Shown: positions 22,356-33,660, counted from the first letter of the stretch. The stretch is 64,000 bases of DNA from Vesta saturnalis (GCA_036346205.1 JARFJB010000400.1:785001-849000); one strand, 5' to 3'. Notes: generated by a model from the sequence alone, not told the origin. Numbers and translations are program-made.

Positions 22356-24677
22356 CCCAGATATGCCTACTATCCTTTTGCGAGGACAGCAATTTTCGTG
22401 TTCTAACTTGTCTATTTGTAACAAAGCAGACAAGATGCAGATGCTTGAGTGGCTCAGTTACACCTATTGCTGCATAGGAATAACATCACTGTTTCTTTTG
22501 TTTAAAACTTAGTGTAGTTGTGGACGTTTAAAAAATGTATAAATCAGCACCACTTGATTTGCGATTAACAGGGTAAGTATAAATTTTACATTCTACATTT
22601 TTAAAAGTTAATAACTATAAATTTATCTTAAGAAAGGTTAAGTTAAATTCTTTTAATCACTTGAAACGTTTGGAATTTTTCAATTATTGCAAAAACTAGG
22701 CTTAAAGATTACTGTCCTTTTTAAAGGACAGTAGGCATACAAGGCATGTTCTATAATATTACTGTTCTATGTAGGGGCCTAACTTTACATGAACTTTTGG
22801 AGGAGTTGGAAAACGCAGACGACATTCATAATCTTCCAGAAGTGATAGATATAAATATACTGCCATCTGATGACGAAAACATTACTGATGGGGATGCGGG
22901 AGAAGAAGATAACCCCGACATAAATCATTTACCAACATCGCTATTGAAGGCTAATGCAGAAGTAAATACAGTTTGGTCTGAAAGTGAGGATTCTGAAGAC
23001 GATCTCCCATTGGCTACACTAAAAAAGAAAATAGTCATGTCTCAGCTTTCTACGAAGAAATTCTACCAGTGGAAAGATACGAGCGATGTTCTTCAAAAGG
23101 AGGTAGAGTGGCCTAATTTGAGTACAGTTTGTAATGTAAATACCCCTTTGGAACATTTCAACATATATTTTGATGATGAAGTTTTCGGAATACTGGTTGA
23201 CAATTCAAATTTATATGCGTCAAGGAACAATAAGAAGAATGACATGACAGTGGAAGAAATGAAAAAATGTATCGGTATTCTTATTTTAAGCGGATATGTT
23301 AGCGTACCAAGACAACGCATGTATTGGGAAAATGCGAAAGACACTTAACATAAACTTGTTATCCATGCGATGTCACGAGATCGCTTCGATTTTATTTTTT
23401 CTAACATTCATTGTTGTGATAATGAAGCTTTGGACAAATCCGATCGTTTTGCTAAAATGCGTCCACTAATTGACGCTTTGAATCAAAAATTTCAAGAAAA
23501 TATGATTCACTCAAAAAATCATTGTGTAGACGAAGCAATGATACCATACTACGGAAGGCACCTTTGTAAGCAGTTTATACGGGACAAACCTATCCGTTAC
23601 GGTTATAAGTTTTGGATTGGTACTACATCAGCGGGATATGTTGTGTGGATGGAACCGTATCAGGGAGCCAAAAATGTTATCGATGAGAGGTATTGCTAGT
23701 ATGGTTTGGGACCCTCCATTGCTTTGCAGTATGCTGAAGTGAGAAATTTTCCATATCATATTTTTTTTTATAATTTCTTTACAACATACCCCTTACTCCA
23801 CACTCTTAGCTTACAGAACATAAGAGGAACGGGTACAATGAGAGAAAATCGAATGATTAAGTGTCCATTGAAATCAAAAGACGAAATGAAGAAAGATGAC
23901 ACCAAGATTGCTTCAGAGGCACCTATTGCGGTAGTTCGGTAGAATGACAATAGTGTTGTAAATATTGCATCAAATTATATGTCTGCGTTTCCCATAATGA
24001 AGGTATCCAGATATGATAGAAAGAAAAACAAGCGTATTATGGTTGATCAGCCACAAGTTATTTCAGTTTATAACTACAATATGGGAGGCATAGACAGAGG
24101 TGATGAGAATATAAGCCTATACCGAATTTCCATAAGAAGAAAAATAGTACATTCCAATTTTTAATCACCTTATCGATCTTGCAGTCCATAATGCCTGGCA
24201 GCTTCATCGTCAACAAAACGGCAAAATGGATCAAGTTACCTTTCGAAGACGGATTGCTATTGCAATATTGGAAAATTCTTCACGCAAAACATATGAAAGA
24301 AGTCGTCCCTCTAACTTGGAAAATGCTGATAGAAGATATGACCGTATGGATCATTGTATTGGATCACAAGAAAAACAAACTCGTTTCAGGGTTTGTCATA
24401 AGAAAGTGAAAACTAAGTGTCAAAAGTGTGACGTGCACTTCATGTTGACTGTTTTGTAAGCTATCATACGATTTAAAGAAATACAAATTATATATGCTCA
24501 GTTTTAAAAGTTTGTATACATTTGTCCACTGTTCTTTAAAAAGGACACCTCATTGTACAGTTATTGTATGTAATAAATTTTTTTTGCAATTTTTTTGTGG
24601 TTATTTAAACTTAGAATAGTAGAAATTAACTCAATAAACAGCAGTTTTCAAAAGTTTAAATTTCAGGCATATATGGG
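22356..24677 (+). mobile_element. piggyBac element at a TTAA site
   Basis: The left end TTAACCCAGATATGCCT (TTAA at 22352-22355) matches the complement of the right end AGGCATATATGGGTTAA (TTAA at 24678-24681) at 16 of 17 bases. The 2322-bp body, CCC ends and TTAA duplication are diagnostic. An internal inverted copy of the TIR motif (GGACAGTAGGCATA) sits at 22726-22739 within a hairpin at 22711-22732. It interrupts the Tigger-like element. Confidence 0.95.
22535..24459 (+). pseudogene. piggyBac transposase, catalytic Asp lost
   Basis: A small first exon (22535-22572, MYKSAPLDLRLTG) joins across a 202-nt intron (GTAAGT at 22573, AG at 22774) to 'GLTLHELLEELENADD'. An acidic N-terminal region follows, then the DDD core. 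The first Asp is in 'CVDEAMIPYYGRH' (about 23529). The second, normally in 'DNFFT', reads 'YNFFTTYPLL' (about 23773), Asp to Tyr. The third lies in 'YNMGGIDRGDE' (about 24085). In-frame stops occur at 23346, 23697 and 23940, and frameshifts near 24150 and 24220. The Cys-rich C-terminus begins ('CHKKVKTKCQKCDV') but is truncated by a stop. Dead copy. Confidence 0.92.
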
Positions 24678-26174
24678 TTAACTTCAGTGTTAGTATCAGC
24701 AATACACTTTCATGTCACATTATTTGTCTGGGAAAGTGATGGTTGTTCTGAGATCATTTTTAAAGAAGAGTGATCAATAGGTATTTAGATTTATTAATAG
24801 GTGTTAAAGTTAATGGAGCTTCTTGAATAACTGTCATTGATGGCATCTCTAATAACCCATTACCACCAATCTCGACTTCAATAACGCCACTTTTTAGCCA
24901 AAAACTATCATCAATATTTACATCCCCTATTGAGTAGTCAAAATTTAAAGATTGATTGGGATCTGGCAAATTATGTTCTAATGTTATATCATGTTTACTT
25001 TCCTCTAACATCACATTATATCTGTTGGTTGACTTATTCCTTTCTAACATGTGCCATATTTTCAGCTTCACCATCCCAATCCCCTTGTACATTCTTAAAT
25101 ATTAAATCACGAAAGGTACTTCTCACAACTGGTTGAGTGATTTTAAAGATATCTCCAAAATATTTGCAATTTCTTCTCTTGTAAGTTTTTGACCAATGTG
25201 TTCCAAACGCCATTCACGAACCTTATTGAAATGAAAATTTCCAGTACCAACTAAGTACTATTATTCCCGGATTTATAAAATTATTATCATCAATTTTAGT
25301 TTATTAAGCAGTTTAAAAAACTTGGTCGGATTTAGGCAACCACACTTCCTAGAATACGACCTCCTGGTTGGAAAAACGTAAATCAACAGAAATTTATTTT
25401 GTAATCACCTACCGTCAATTTGCATGGATTTCTGTAAAAGCCTTTGACTTTTGTCAAACAATCATTGTGTTTACAATTTGTTAATTCAATAACTACTTCA
25501 GTTAAGTATAATTTAAATAGTAACTTCTACAATTATGATCAAAAACACAAGATTAACTCAATACGGATTTCTGAAAAAAGTTGTAACTCGAACACAATTG
25601 ATGTATACATTCAGTTTATTTTCTGGCTTGTGAAATATTTTTTGATAGGTCGGAAGTAGGGTCGTAGGTATATAGAAATTATGACAAATTTAATTCGTTT
25701 TCGAAATTTGTTCGTCCTAAAACAAAATACCTTACATATAACAATTTAACGAAAGTGTTGCACACCAATGGTCGCAATAGAGAAAAATGTTATAAGGCCT
25801 GTGTCCTAATTCCGACCACCTTAATTTAGGAAATGTTACATAAATAACAATAAAATGATATTACTTGTTGATTTATTAATGTAGCAAATATAGTAATGTA
25901 TATATAAAACACGACATACCTCGCAGCATGAATTAATTTCGAGTATATTAAGTATTTGTTGAACTGCACGATTTTAGTGTTTTGGCTTCGAAATCTAACT
26001 GGGAGATGGAGTTTCTAATCTAGAAACAATAAAAGGCGGGAAATCTATTTAGTGACCGTTTGGCGGTATGCAGAAGTATTTAAACGAGTGCGTTCGGCTA
26101 GGATTGAGTTTCTCAGGTGCGTAGATAAGGGAATAATTGAAATAATATAAAGTGGTCGGAAATACGGCAATTTA

Positions 26175-26813
26175 CGTTATGGCAAAATCATTGCATAAAT
26201 TAAACGAATCAAGAATGGTAATGAGGAAGTTATTATAGAAAGTATTTTATTTTATTGATATTCATGAGCCAGGTATTTAGCTGAAACACCACCGGGCATA
26301 TATCAGTATAATTCGTATTTCAGTGTTTGCATGCAGTCTGAAGGTAGGACGTATTCTCAGCGACGCTTTTATTTGTTTAAATTTACAGTTCTCATACCGA
26401 TCAAACGTGTTTATTAAACAAATTCATACATAGTGGTAATCAAGTCTATGAAAGGGTGATAAAGACCCATATAGGGCTCACTGTGGTCAATACATGATAA
26501 AACGTTAAAATGTAAAGAAGGTCCTCCACTTTGAATAAACAGTGTGGCTGACCAAGTGCACCAATCAGTAACAGTAGAGACCTTAGACTAGAATTAGTCA
26601 TAAAGCGATCTGGTTTCAAGCTCGATCCGACACAACTTCCTAGATACAACGGCCTATCTGAACTTTCACTTCAGTCACATTATCCATGAATATTTTCTTA
26701 TATCAACACTCAAAAAGGAAAGGAAAGCAACATGTTTCATTCCCTCTCCAAAGGGGAGGGTGGACTTTCCACACTCCTTCACTCAGCGATAGATTCCAAG
26801 CATACATATATAC

Positions 26814-26860
<47 letters not shown>

Positions 26861-27248
26861 ATAAGAAAACTGCAGATTCTAGAGCTGATTTTATGTCGAT
26901 TTAACGTAAATTACCTTAATACAAAAATACTTCTTAAGAGAGCTGGAGCTCTTGGAAGATGGCGCCCTAACATCGGTTTAATTCAAATATCTTCAAAATG
27001 GTTTCCCTTTAAATGATAGCGTTCTGTACATTTATTTAGTAGAATATGCACCATCGTATGGCGTAAATATGATTTTTTAGTTGTACTCACAAGCGGCTCG
27101 TTTGGGCAAGGCATTGTCATTCATAAGTTTTTTGTTGTTCAAAACTTCGCAGTTTTAACATAGAATTTAAAAAATTTCTATGTTTGCATAAAAGAATGAT
27201 ACTCTTGTCTGAAGTCGTTACGACGCACCGTTTTCGAAATAAATCGAT
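26175..27248. other. Unclassified region with (TA)n tract
   Basis: Contains about 17 TA units at 26814-26848. No recognisable domain in either strand; short frames run through the TA tract only. Nothing else supported. Confidence 0.4.
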
Positions 27249-28832
27249 TTGAACTTTTCATGTGTTAATCATACTTTTATAAAATTAACTAACGAATTCA
27301 TTTACAATTATGAAAGATGGCTATGGAAAATAAACAAATTAACAAACATAGATATGACAACATGGGAAAGTTATATGAGGGAAACGACAAGAATAGAAGT
27401 AAACGAAGAGAGTGAAAGCGAGGGAAATAACGAAAAAATAGAAGAGCCAGCGGAGGAAGAAATTCATATCATGATTCAAGAGCTAGAACAAAGAAAAGCA
27501 GCAGGGCCAGATAATATATGTAGCGAACTGATAAAAAGCGGAGGAAGGGAACTTGAGAAAAGAATTTTTGAACTAATGAAACAAATATAGGAAAAGGAAG
27601 CAATGCCAGAGGAATGGAGAGTAGAAATAATAGTGCCGATACCGAAGAAAGGTAATCTAAGGACATGCGAAAACTATAGAAAGATAACTTTGCTGAATAC
27701 AGTATACAAGATACTAACAGCATTAATTCTAAAAAGTATAAAAGCTGTAACGGAGGAAACAATTGGATAATGCCGGAATCGATATATACATGTGATGAAG
27801 CAAATAGTACAGAAGTGTTATGAACAGAATACAGAAATAGAAATAGTATTTATAGCTTTACGACAGGCTTTCGACACACTCAGTAGAAACATGATGAAGG
27901 CAGACGCAAGGAACTTAGGAATACCTGAAAAACTGATAAAGCTGATTGGAATGATGATGGAAGGCTCAAAAGCTGCTGTGATGACGCATGAAGGACTAAC
28001 GCAAGAAATAGATATAAGAACAGGAGTTCGACAGGGAGACGGATTGTCAGCCACGCTATTTAACATTGTAATAGAGGGAATTATTAGGAAATGCAACGCT
28101 AAAGGAACGATAATCGAAAAGTCCGTACAAGTAATAGCTTATGCAGACGACATTACGGTAAAAGCAAGAGATAGGAAAAGTTTAGAAGAAACAATACAGA
28201 TCGTTGAAAGAGAAGCACAAAAACGAGGACTGGAGATAAACCAAAGGAAAACCAAATATATGAAGCAAGAGATATAGAAATCGGAAACTACAGAATGAAA
28301 GAAGTAGATAATTTTAAATACCTTGGAACGATAATAACTAATAGAAATGATGGAAGGTAAGAGATAGATGAAAATGTACAAAACGGATATAATGTATACC
28401 ATAGTTATAAGAACAGTCAAACGATAAGCAAAACAATGAAAGTCCCAATACGACCGTTAGTAACATATGCAGCAGAAAATATGTGCCTGACAAAGAGAGA
28501 TGACGAAAAATAAAAATCCTCGAAAGAAAGATAATAATGAAGATATATGGGGGATATAAAATAAAGAAGAATAATACAGAAGATTAACAAATGACGAAGT
28601 AGATAAAATATTAGAACGGGAGAATATAGTAAGGGTAATGAAATCAAAACGAATTAGATGGTATAGACACATAAATAGAATGAGCGAGGAATCAATTGTT
28701 AAAAGAATAACGAAGTGGAAACCAGTAACACGGTCAAGAGGGAGGCCAAAACTGAGGTGGGAAAATCAAGTAATTGAGGACATAGGTAGCATGAGAGTTA
28801 CAAGATAGACAGAGAAAATGAAGAACACTATA
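27249..28832 (+). pseudogene. RTE-like LINE reverse transcriptase, degraded
   Basis: Plus-strand RT with the usual order of motifs: 'RKAAGPDNICSELIKSGG' (27249-27590), 'EEWRVEIIVPIPKKG' and 'CENYRKITLLNTVYKIL' after a TAG at 27588, 'GVRQGDGLSATLFNIV' and the catalytic 'IAYADDITVKAR' (about 28132-28170) in the 27792-28277 frame. Several stops and frameshifts follow. The end keeps the C-terminal LINE signature 'IRWYRHINRM' and 'SRGRPKLRWENQV' near 28650-28770. The endonuclease region is missing, so it is 5'-truncated. Motif spacing looks RTE-like, but the clade is inferred. Confidence 0.85.
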
Positions 28833-28877
28833 GCCTAATATATATGTACCAATTACAGAATCACCGTATAATTTTTT

Positions 28878-29483
28878 AAAAGAAAGTGCTAAAACTTTTA
28901 TATCATATATAGAGGACTTGTCGGATTCCGATGGACAACCCACTTTATTGGGGAATGGTAAAACTGGATTCTTAGGAATTATTATTAATTTACTGAATGT
29001 ATTTGAATTGTACAAGATGATACAACAGTACTGTGAACAAGAGTATTTATAAACTTTTAAATTAAGCCAGGACCCTATCAAAACTTTTTTTAACATGGTT
29101 CCAAGCCATGGATAACCCTAATGTCAAGTAGTTTGAGACTGCTTTTAAAAAAATACTTGTAAAAAATGAAATTTCTTCATCAATGTTCTCAAATTGCTTA
29201 ACTGACGGGCTAGCTATTTTACATGTCACATCAAAAAAAATACATAAAAGATTTGCTTTTTGATTGTGACAATATTACGAAGGACATTGTTAACGGCCAC
29301 GACTATTTAAAAACGAATTGGGCATTAACGCCTTATGTAGTTAATTATATTTCCGGTTTTATTGGGCATAAATTGCAAAAAAAATATTGTGCCATGTCCG
29401 TGCAAATCAAATGGGAGTTGGTAGTTTGTTGGCCTGTAGCTTGTAACTTAACTAAACCACAAAGCACCTTACCGGTCGTATAG
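28878..29483 (+). pseudogene. P-element-like (THAP9-type) transposase C-terminal fragment
   Basis: From 28878 the plus strand reads 'GNGKTGFLGIIINLLNVFEL' and, after one TAA, 'TFKLSQDPIKTFFNMV', the conserved 'YLLTYKLSQD' region of P-element and THAP9 transposases. A frameshift leads to 'FETAFKKILVKNEISSSMF' near 29135-29190 and another to the C-terminal block 'ALTPYVVNYISGFIGHKLQ' in 29223-29483. The THAP zinc finger and catalytic N-terminal two thirds are absent. It begins directly after the LINE remnant. No terminal repeat was identified. Confidence 0.8.
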
Positions 29484-30003
29484 CGCTGCGACGTGCAAAG
29501 GGACGAAATACGACTTGTGCTGTGCTTGCAATCTTGCATGAACTTGTTTTGTTCTTCACCAATATAAATACGAATGCCAAGGACAAACGTTACTCATTTG
29601 TTTTTCCGAAATTTTGAAAAGAAACGTGTGAGTGAATCGATGTCAGTGTTTGCCAGTGCCAGAAAAAGTAAGTACCTGTCTATTTGTTATACATACTTTT
29701 ATTTTATATTGTAATAATATTATATGTTATGTTTGTATGTAGTAGGTACGTAATAAAAATTAAATACTGAACAGGGTCATTATTCTACACTTCTATAACA
29801 TATTTCAGTGCCCTCTTAGTTGCTAATGTTAAATGGATAAAAATATTTGCATAAATTGCACGTTTATTGCTTTTAATAATTAAAATCGGTTATGCCGCGC
29901 ACAGTTTGGATTTTTCATTGCAATAATTAATTAATCCTACAAGGAAACTCGTTATGATAACATTCAATTTACATCTGTAATTTTTATTGAAACTTATTCA
30001 TAT
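29484..30003. other. Spacer with possible orphan first exon
   Basis: A TATA-like box at 29559-29570 (CAATATAAATAC) is followed by an ATG at 29640, nine codons (MSVFASARK) and a consensus splice donor GTAAGT at 29668. No downstream exon can be identified, so it may be the 5' end of a lost mobile element gene or chance. The rest holds nothing recognisable. Confidence 0.3.
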
Positions 30004-30262
30004 TCGGATGAATGGTGTAGTATGCATATGAGGGCCCCATCTGGAAGCTGATATTTCAAAATGTTTATGCCAGAAACCTACGCGGAAGTGTACTCAACAA
30101 CTTCCCAAAGTTTCATGGCAATCGGATGAATGGTGTAGTATGGATGTGAGGAGCCCCCTGAGGAGCGGATATTTAAAAATTTTTTATGCCAGAATCTTTC
30201 GCGGGAGTGTACTCAACAACTTTCCAAAGTTTAATGGCGATCGGATGAATGGTGTAGTAATG
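30004..30262. repeat. 118-119-bp tandem repeat, 2.2 copies
   Basis: TCGGATGAATGGTGTAGTA recurs at 30004, 30122 and 30241, spacing 118 and 119 bp, with intervening sequence also conserved (CCAGAA...GCGG/CGGGAGTGTACTCAACAACTT). It ends just before the long-TIR element at 30300. Confidence 0.9.
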
Positions 30263-30470
30263 CATAAAGGACAAACAGACATACATTCGTGTTTATATAC
30301 AGGATGTGGTATTAGAATGACAAAGTGAATTTGCGGCGAAACTGTGCACAGTAGGAAAAAATGTTTTATACAAAAGTGGCTTGAATTCAAACACGCTATA
30401 ACCTAAAATTGTTTTCGCATATACAGAGTGTTCCGTAACAGCGGTACATAATCCACCTTTCTTATTTTAA

Positions 30471-31424
30471 CCCTTTAGTGCTCGACGGTACTCTCAAGTA
30501 CCACTAATTTTAATCTAATACAAAATTGCATTAAATACAAACATAGCTTCTCCCGCCCGACGGTACATTCGAGTCTCATCTCTGGGCCAATCCTAGGTAA
30601 AGATTCGTTCCCCAGTCGTACAATAGACCTTTTCAATGTCAGTTAAATGTTGACGTCTCACGGAGCACATGCTAAGCTTGCCGCCCACTTTGATATCATT
30701 CATTTACTGTTGTTTTTTTACGTTTTGCTGTTGTTTTTTGACTTATAGAGGTGTAGAAGTTTATATTGAGTAAGTTTTTATAATATTTATGTATATTCGA
30801 CAATTTTATTAACTATATAAATTCCGTTTTTTTACAGGACTGGAAAGTACCGTCAGGAATTATGGATGGTAAAAAAATAAAATGGCTGTCTAATAAACCG
30901 CTCCAAGAAAATGCGGACCAATAATAAAAAGACGAAAGTATAACTGTAGTATACCCGATGACGTGAGCCTTGGAAACCGAGGGTCCCACTGGGTTGTCTT
31001 CGAAATTAACCGAGGAAGATGTGAAATGTGCAGTTCAAGATCAATACAATCACGACCATACAGTAAATGTTGCACATGTGGTGTATTTTTGTGTTGTAAT
31101 CAAAATAAAAACTGTTTTCTAAAATATCATGAAATGAACTAATCGTTATATCCTTTTTGAAAGTTTGTCATTGCTTTGTAGTTATTAAATGTTGCTAAAT
31201 ATGCGCAGTAAAACATAAATAATTTTGTACATAAACCTATATTACACCCAGTGAATTTGCTAATACTGTTCCTGAAGGTACTTTAAAGTCCATTTTTTGG
31301 ATTTTTTTAAACTTAAAACAAAAATTGTTAAAAAAATTACAGAGCTTTCTAAACCCATTAGCAATCATATCAACAGAAAAAAAACACAAACTTTAAAATG
31401 TTTCAATATCTGGGCACTAAAGGG
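30471..31424 (+). mobile_element. piggyBac internal-deletion derivative
   Basis: TTAA at 30467-30470 and 31425-31428 flank a 954-bp element with ends CCCTTTAGTGC and GCACTAAAGGG. The matching position in the opposite arm of the host element (34577-34580 region, CCATTTAAAATAAG) has a single TTAA and no insertion, a natural empty site. Subterminal CGACGGTAC motifs occur near 30484 and 30561. The family differs from the piggyBac at 22356. Confidence 0.95.
30862..31142 (+). pseudogene. Fused ends of a piggyBac transposase gene, DDD core deleted
   Basis: A splice-acceptor-like tract ending CAG at 30838 precedes ATG 30862 and the codons for MDGKKIKWLSNKPLQENADQ, an N-terminus. A junction near 30915 shifts to another frame that stays open to the stop at 31142. 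That frame encodes the region before and including the C-terminal Cys-rich zinc-binding domain: 'SIPDDVSLGNRGSHW', then 'GRCEMC', 'CCTCGVFLC', 'CFLKYHEMN'. The Cys/His spacing (CxxC, CxxC, Cx5-6C, final YH) is that of piggyBac transposases. The whole catalytic core is gone. Whether a product is made is unknown. Confidence 0.88.
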
Positions 31425-31807
31425 TTAAATGGGATAGTATAGTTTTTACTGCGGATTTCGTTTCTACTCAACCATTTTCTATTAAGCATGTCTTGTAGCT
31501 AAAATTGACCGTTTTTTAAATATTTGTACATTTAGATAAAAAATTCACATTCGTGGAAAATTAAGAATTAATTTTGACGTTACTATCAAATCTATTATTT
31601 TGTAACTTCGCATTGACCTTTTAAGAAATACCTTGACTTATTTCATTTTTATACAGGGTATACCACAAATATGAATTTATTTTTGTGTTTCAAATGTAAA
31701 TAACTATCTTATCTTAAATACAACACCCTGTATATTACTACATTATTTGATAGAAAATTAAACGCCCTACAGTTTTTGTAATAAGAAAATTTTCTCTATC
31801 TGGAAAT

Positions 31808-32877
31808 ATTAGGTTTGGGAAAAAGTTTATACGCATTTTATATGAAAACTCAAGACATTTTTTTCAAAGTTTATTTACATTTAATTATAGTATATATGTG
31901 CCATTTTGTTCGATGATTTTTTGCAATCTTGTAGGTAGTGACATGATCCCGTAGCTGTAGAAATTTTGGGACTTCTGATAAAAAAAAACGCGACAAGTAG
32001 TTTTGGTAGTCCTCTCTTGATGTTACCCTGACACTGCCTAAAGAATTCTGAAGAGACCGAAACAGTTGGAAATATGAAGGTGCAAGGTCAGGGTTGTATG
32101 GCCTATTGATCAATTCCGGACGGTTTCTCTCAACTTCTTGTGTTAATCTCATCAGTTGTTGGCAGTAGAGATCCGAATCGATGGTTCTGCCCTGCGGTAA
32201 AAACTCATAATGAACAATGCTCCTCCAATCCCACCATACACACAGCACCACCTTATTGCGAGTTAATCCGGACTTTGCCACAGTCTGTGAAGTCTGACCG
32301 ACCTTTGAACACGACCTTTTTCGCACGTTCTTGTTGTAGGTGATCCACTTTTCATCACCAGTTATCAATATCTTCAAAAACGATTCGGTTTCATTACATC
32401 TCCATAAAGAATCCCAAATGAGCATACGGTTCATTAGGTTTCTTTCAGTGAGCTCGTGTGGCACCCAAATATCGAGCTTTTTTGTGTACCCAGCTTTTTT
32501 CAAATGAAAAACTGTTTTGTGGTCAATTTCCAGCTCTTCAGCTACGTCGTAACTTGCTCTACTTTTTCAAAAATCGCGTCCATTTTATCCGTAACAGGGC
32601 GACTAGAGCGAGGTGCATCTTTGACATCAAAATTCTCGGATTGAAAACGCTTAAACCAACTTTGTGCTACTCTTACTGACACTGCATTAGGTCCATAAAC
32701 GTCACATATATTTTTCGCGGCTTGCGTTGCATTTTTTTTCCTTTTTTGTTATAAAATTTTAAAATGTATCGAATTTCTTCATTAGATTCACTCATTTTGA
32801 CAGAAAGAAAAACAAATGAAAAATAGCTGTAAACAACAGTTTACTAATTTGTTTCTTTTTTTAAAATTTCAAAATAT
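31808..32877 (-). mobile_element. Mariner inserted at the inner edge of the left arm
   Basis: The left end TTAGGTTTGGGAAAAAGT begins where the host arm stops matching its partner (about 31808). The right end is not recognisable and seems truncated near 32877, where host transposase sequence resumes. Contains one mariner transposase gene. Confidence 0.75.
31871..32797 (-). pseudogene. Mariner (irritans/Himar-like) transposase remnant
   Basis: The minus strand starts MSESNEEIRYILKFY at 32797, with the paired helix-turn-helix ('VRVAQSWFKRFQSENFDV'), then frameshifts near 32735 and 32550. The frame 32503-31871 carries 'WVPHELTERNLMNR', the first catalytic block 'LITGDEKWITYNK' and 'VVLCVWWDW'. 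About 40 residues that should contain the second catalytic 'HQDNARPH' are deleted in frame: 'RPELINR' runs straight into 'PYNPDLAPS', where the third Asp is present. The usual APSDYH reads APSYFQ. Not active. Confidence 0.88.
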
Positions 32878-32879
32878 TT

Positions 32880-33660
32880 TGCTGCAGATTTATCAACATT
32901 ACTAAGCATTGGTCCAAATCGACCAATCCACTTACTCTCAAATCTTTCATCTAAATAACTCCTGGCAATATTGCTAGTGTGGATGGGGGCTCCATCTTGC
33001 TGAAACCCATAGCTTCTCTAACATTTTGAATAATATCTCTGGTAATGTAGTTTGCAATAAATTTAAGTAGTCGTTACTTTTTATAATGCCTTCAAAAAAA
33101 ACAGGACCTATAAGATAATGTCCTGGTATTCCCGCCCATACTTGTAACGACCACGTATGTTGGCAATCTAAACGTCGGCTAAAATGGGGATGTAATTGAC
33201 CATACGGATGCGTGTTGTGTCGATGACCCACAGAAGTGCTGTGAAACGTTGTCCGTTAACATTACATTCAGGAAAAATCTTCCGTTTTCCTGCAACTTTA
33301 ACAACGCCCAGTTACAAAATTCTAATCAGTATTGCTAATCATCCTCACTAATTAATTGGTGCGTTGTTATGTGGTATGTGTGGTACCTATTTTTCCCTTA
33401 ATATGCGCCCTACTGTGCGCGTACTACGCTCTAGCATGCCACCTAATGTTCTTTAACTTGTACGCGACTGCTTAATTACTCCTAATATAGTGTTTAGAGT
33501 TGTTTCTTCAATTCTAGCAGACGCCTGTCTTGCATGTTTCTCATACGGAATGCTACCAGTGCGAGTAAACCGCTTGATTACAGTTGTAAGAATTTTTACT
33601 GATGGGCGTCTTCTTTGAGGGTACCGCTCACAATTGTGCCAATTAAACATTACGATTGGC
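32880..33660 (-). pseudogene. DUF4817-type transposase fragments of the long-TIR element
   Basis: Minus-strand pieces: 33650-33453 holds the helix-turn-helix tail ('CERYPQRRRPSVKIL'). 33231-32974 holds the core block 'LQVWAGIPGHYLIGPVFFEG'. The second catalytic block 'GFQQDGAPIHTSNIA' with 'KWIGRFGPM' lies in another frame at about 33010-32900. The segment carrying the first catalytic Asp is lost or scrambled, and the C-terminus with the third Asp is absent where the mariner now sits. Probably the original transposase of the 30300-34739 element. Confidence 0.78.

Larger units (their letters stand above)
21700..25240 (-). pseudogene. Tigger-like transposase, C-terminal parts only, split by piggyBac
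   Basis: Right of the piggyBac (25240-24690) the minus strand reads 'VREWRLEHIGQKLTREEIA', the helix that follows the DDE core in pogo-type transposases, then an acidic linker ('HDITLEHNLPDPNQSLNFD'). Left of it (22351-21700) the gene continues with a Ser/Thr-rich linker, a Lys-rich segment ('YQRRIYEDKKKKK') and a terminal domain 'GKFVIVQYDNEFFPGTV' with 'WPREDDILEYLKTDII', a C-terminal module seen in insect pogo-like proteins. Several stops and frameshifts occur. The DNA-binding and catalytic parts that should lie right of 25240 are missing, so the copy was already a deletion derivative. Confidence 0.65.
20852..26172 (-). mobile_element. Pogo/Tigger-like element with piggyBac nested inside
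   Basis: TIRs: 20852-20874 (ATTGCCATATTTCCGATCACTT within it) pairs with 26150-26172 (AAGTGGTCGGAAATACGGCAAT), with three mismatches. TA lies immediately outside both ends (20850-20851 and 26173-26174), the pogo/Tc1-mariner target duplication. Removing the nested piggyBac with one TTAA leaves about 3.0 kb. Subterminal regions are full of CCGACCAC motifs. Parts of one minus-strand gene flank the piggyBac on both sides. Confidence 0.82.

Noticed and set aside
22072..22392. 106-aa minus frame as a separate host gene
   Set aside because: It runs across the piggyBac left end at 22352. The part left of it is the continuation of the Tigger-like C-terminal region.
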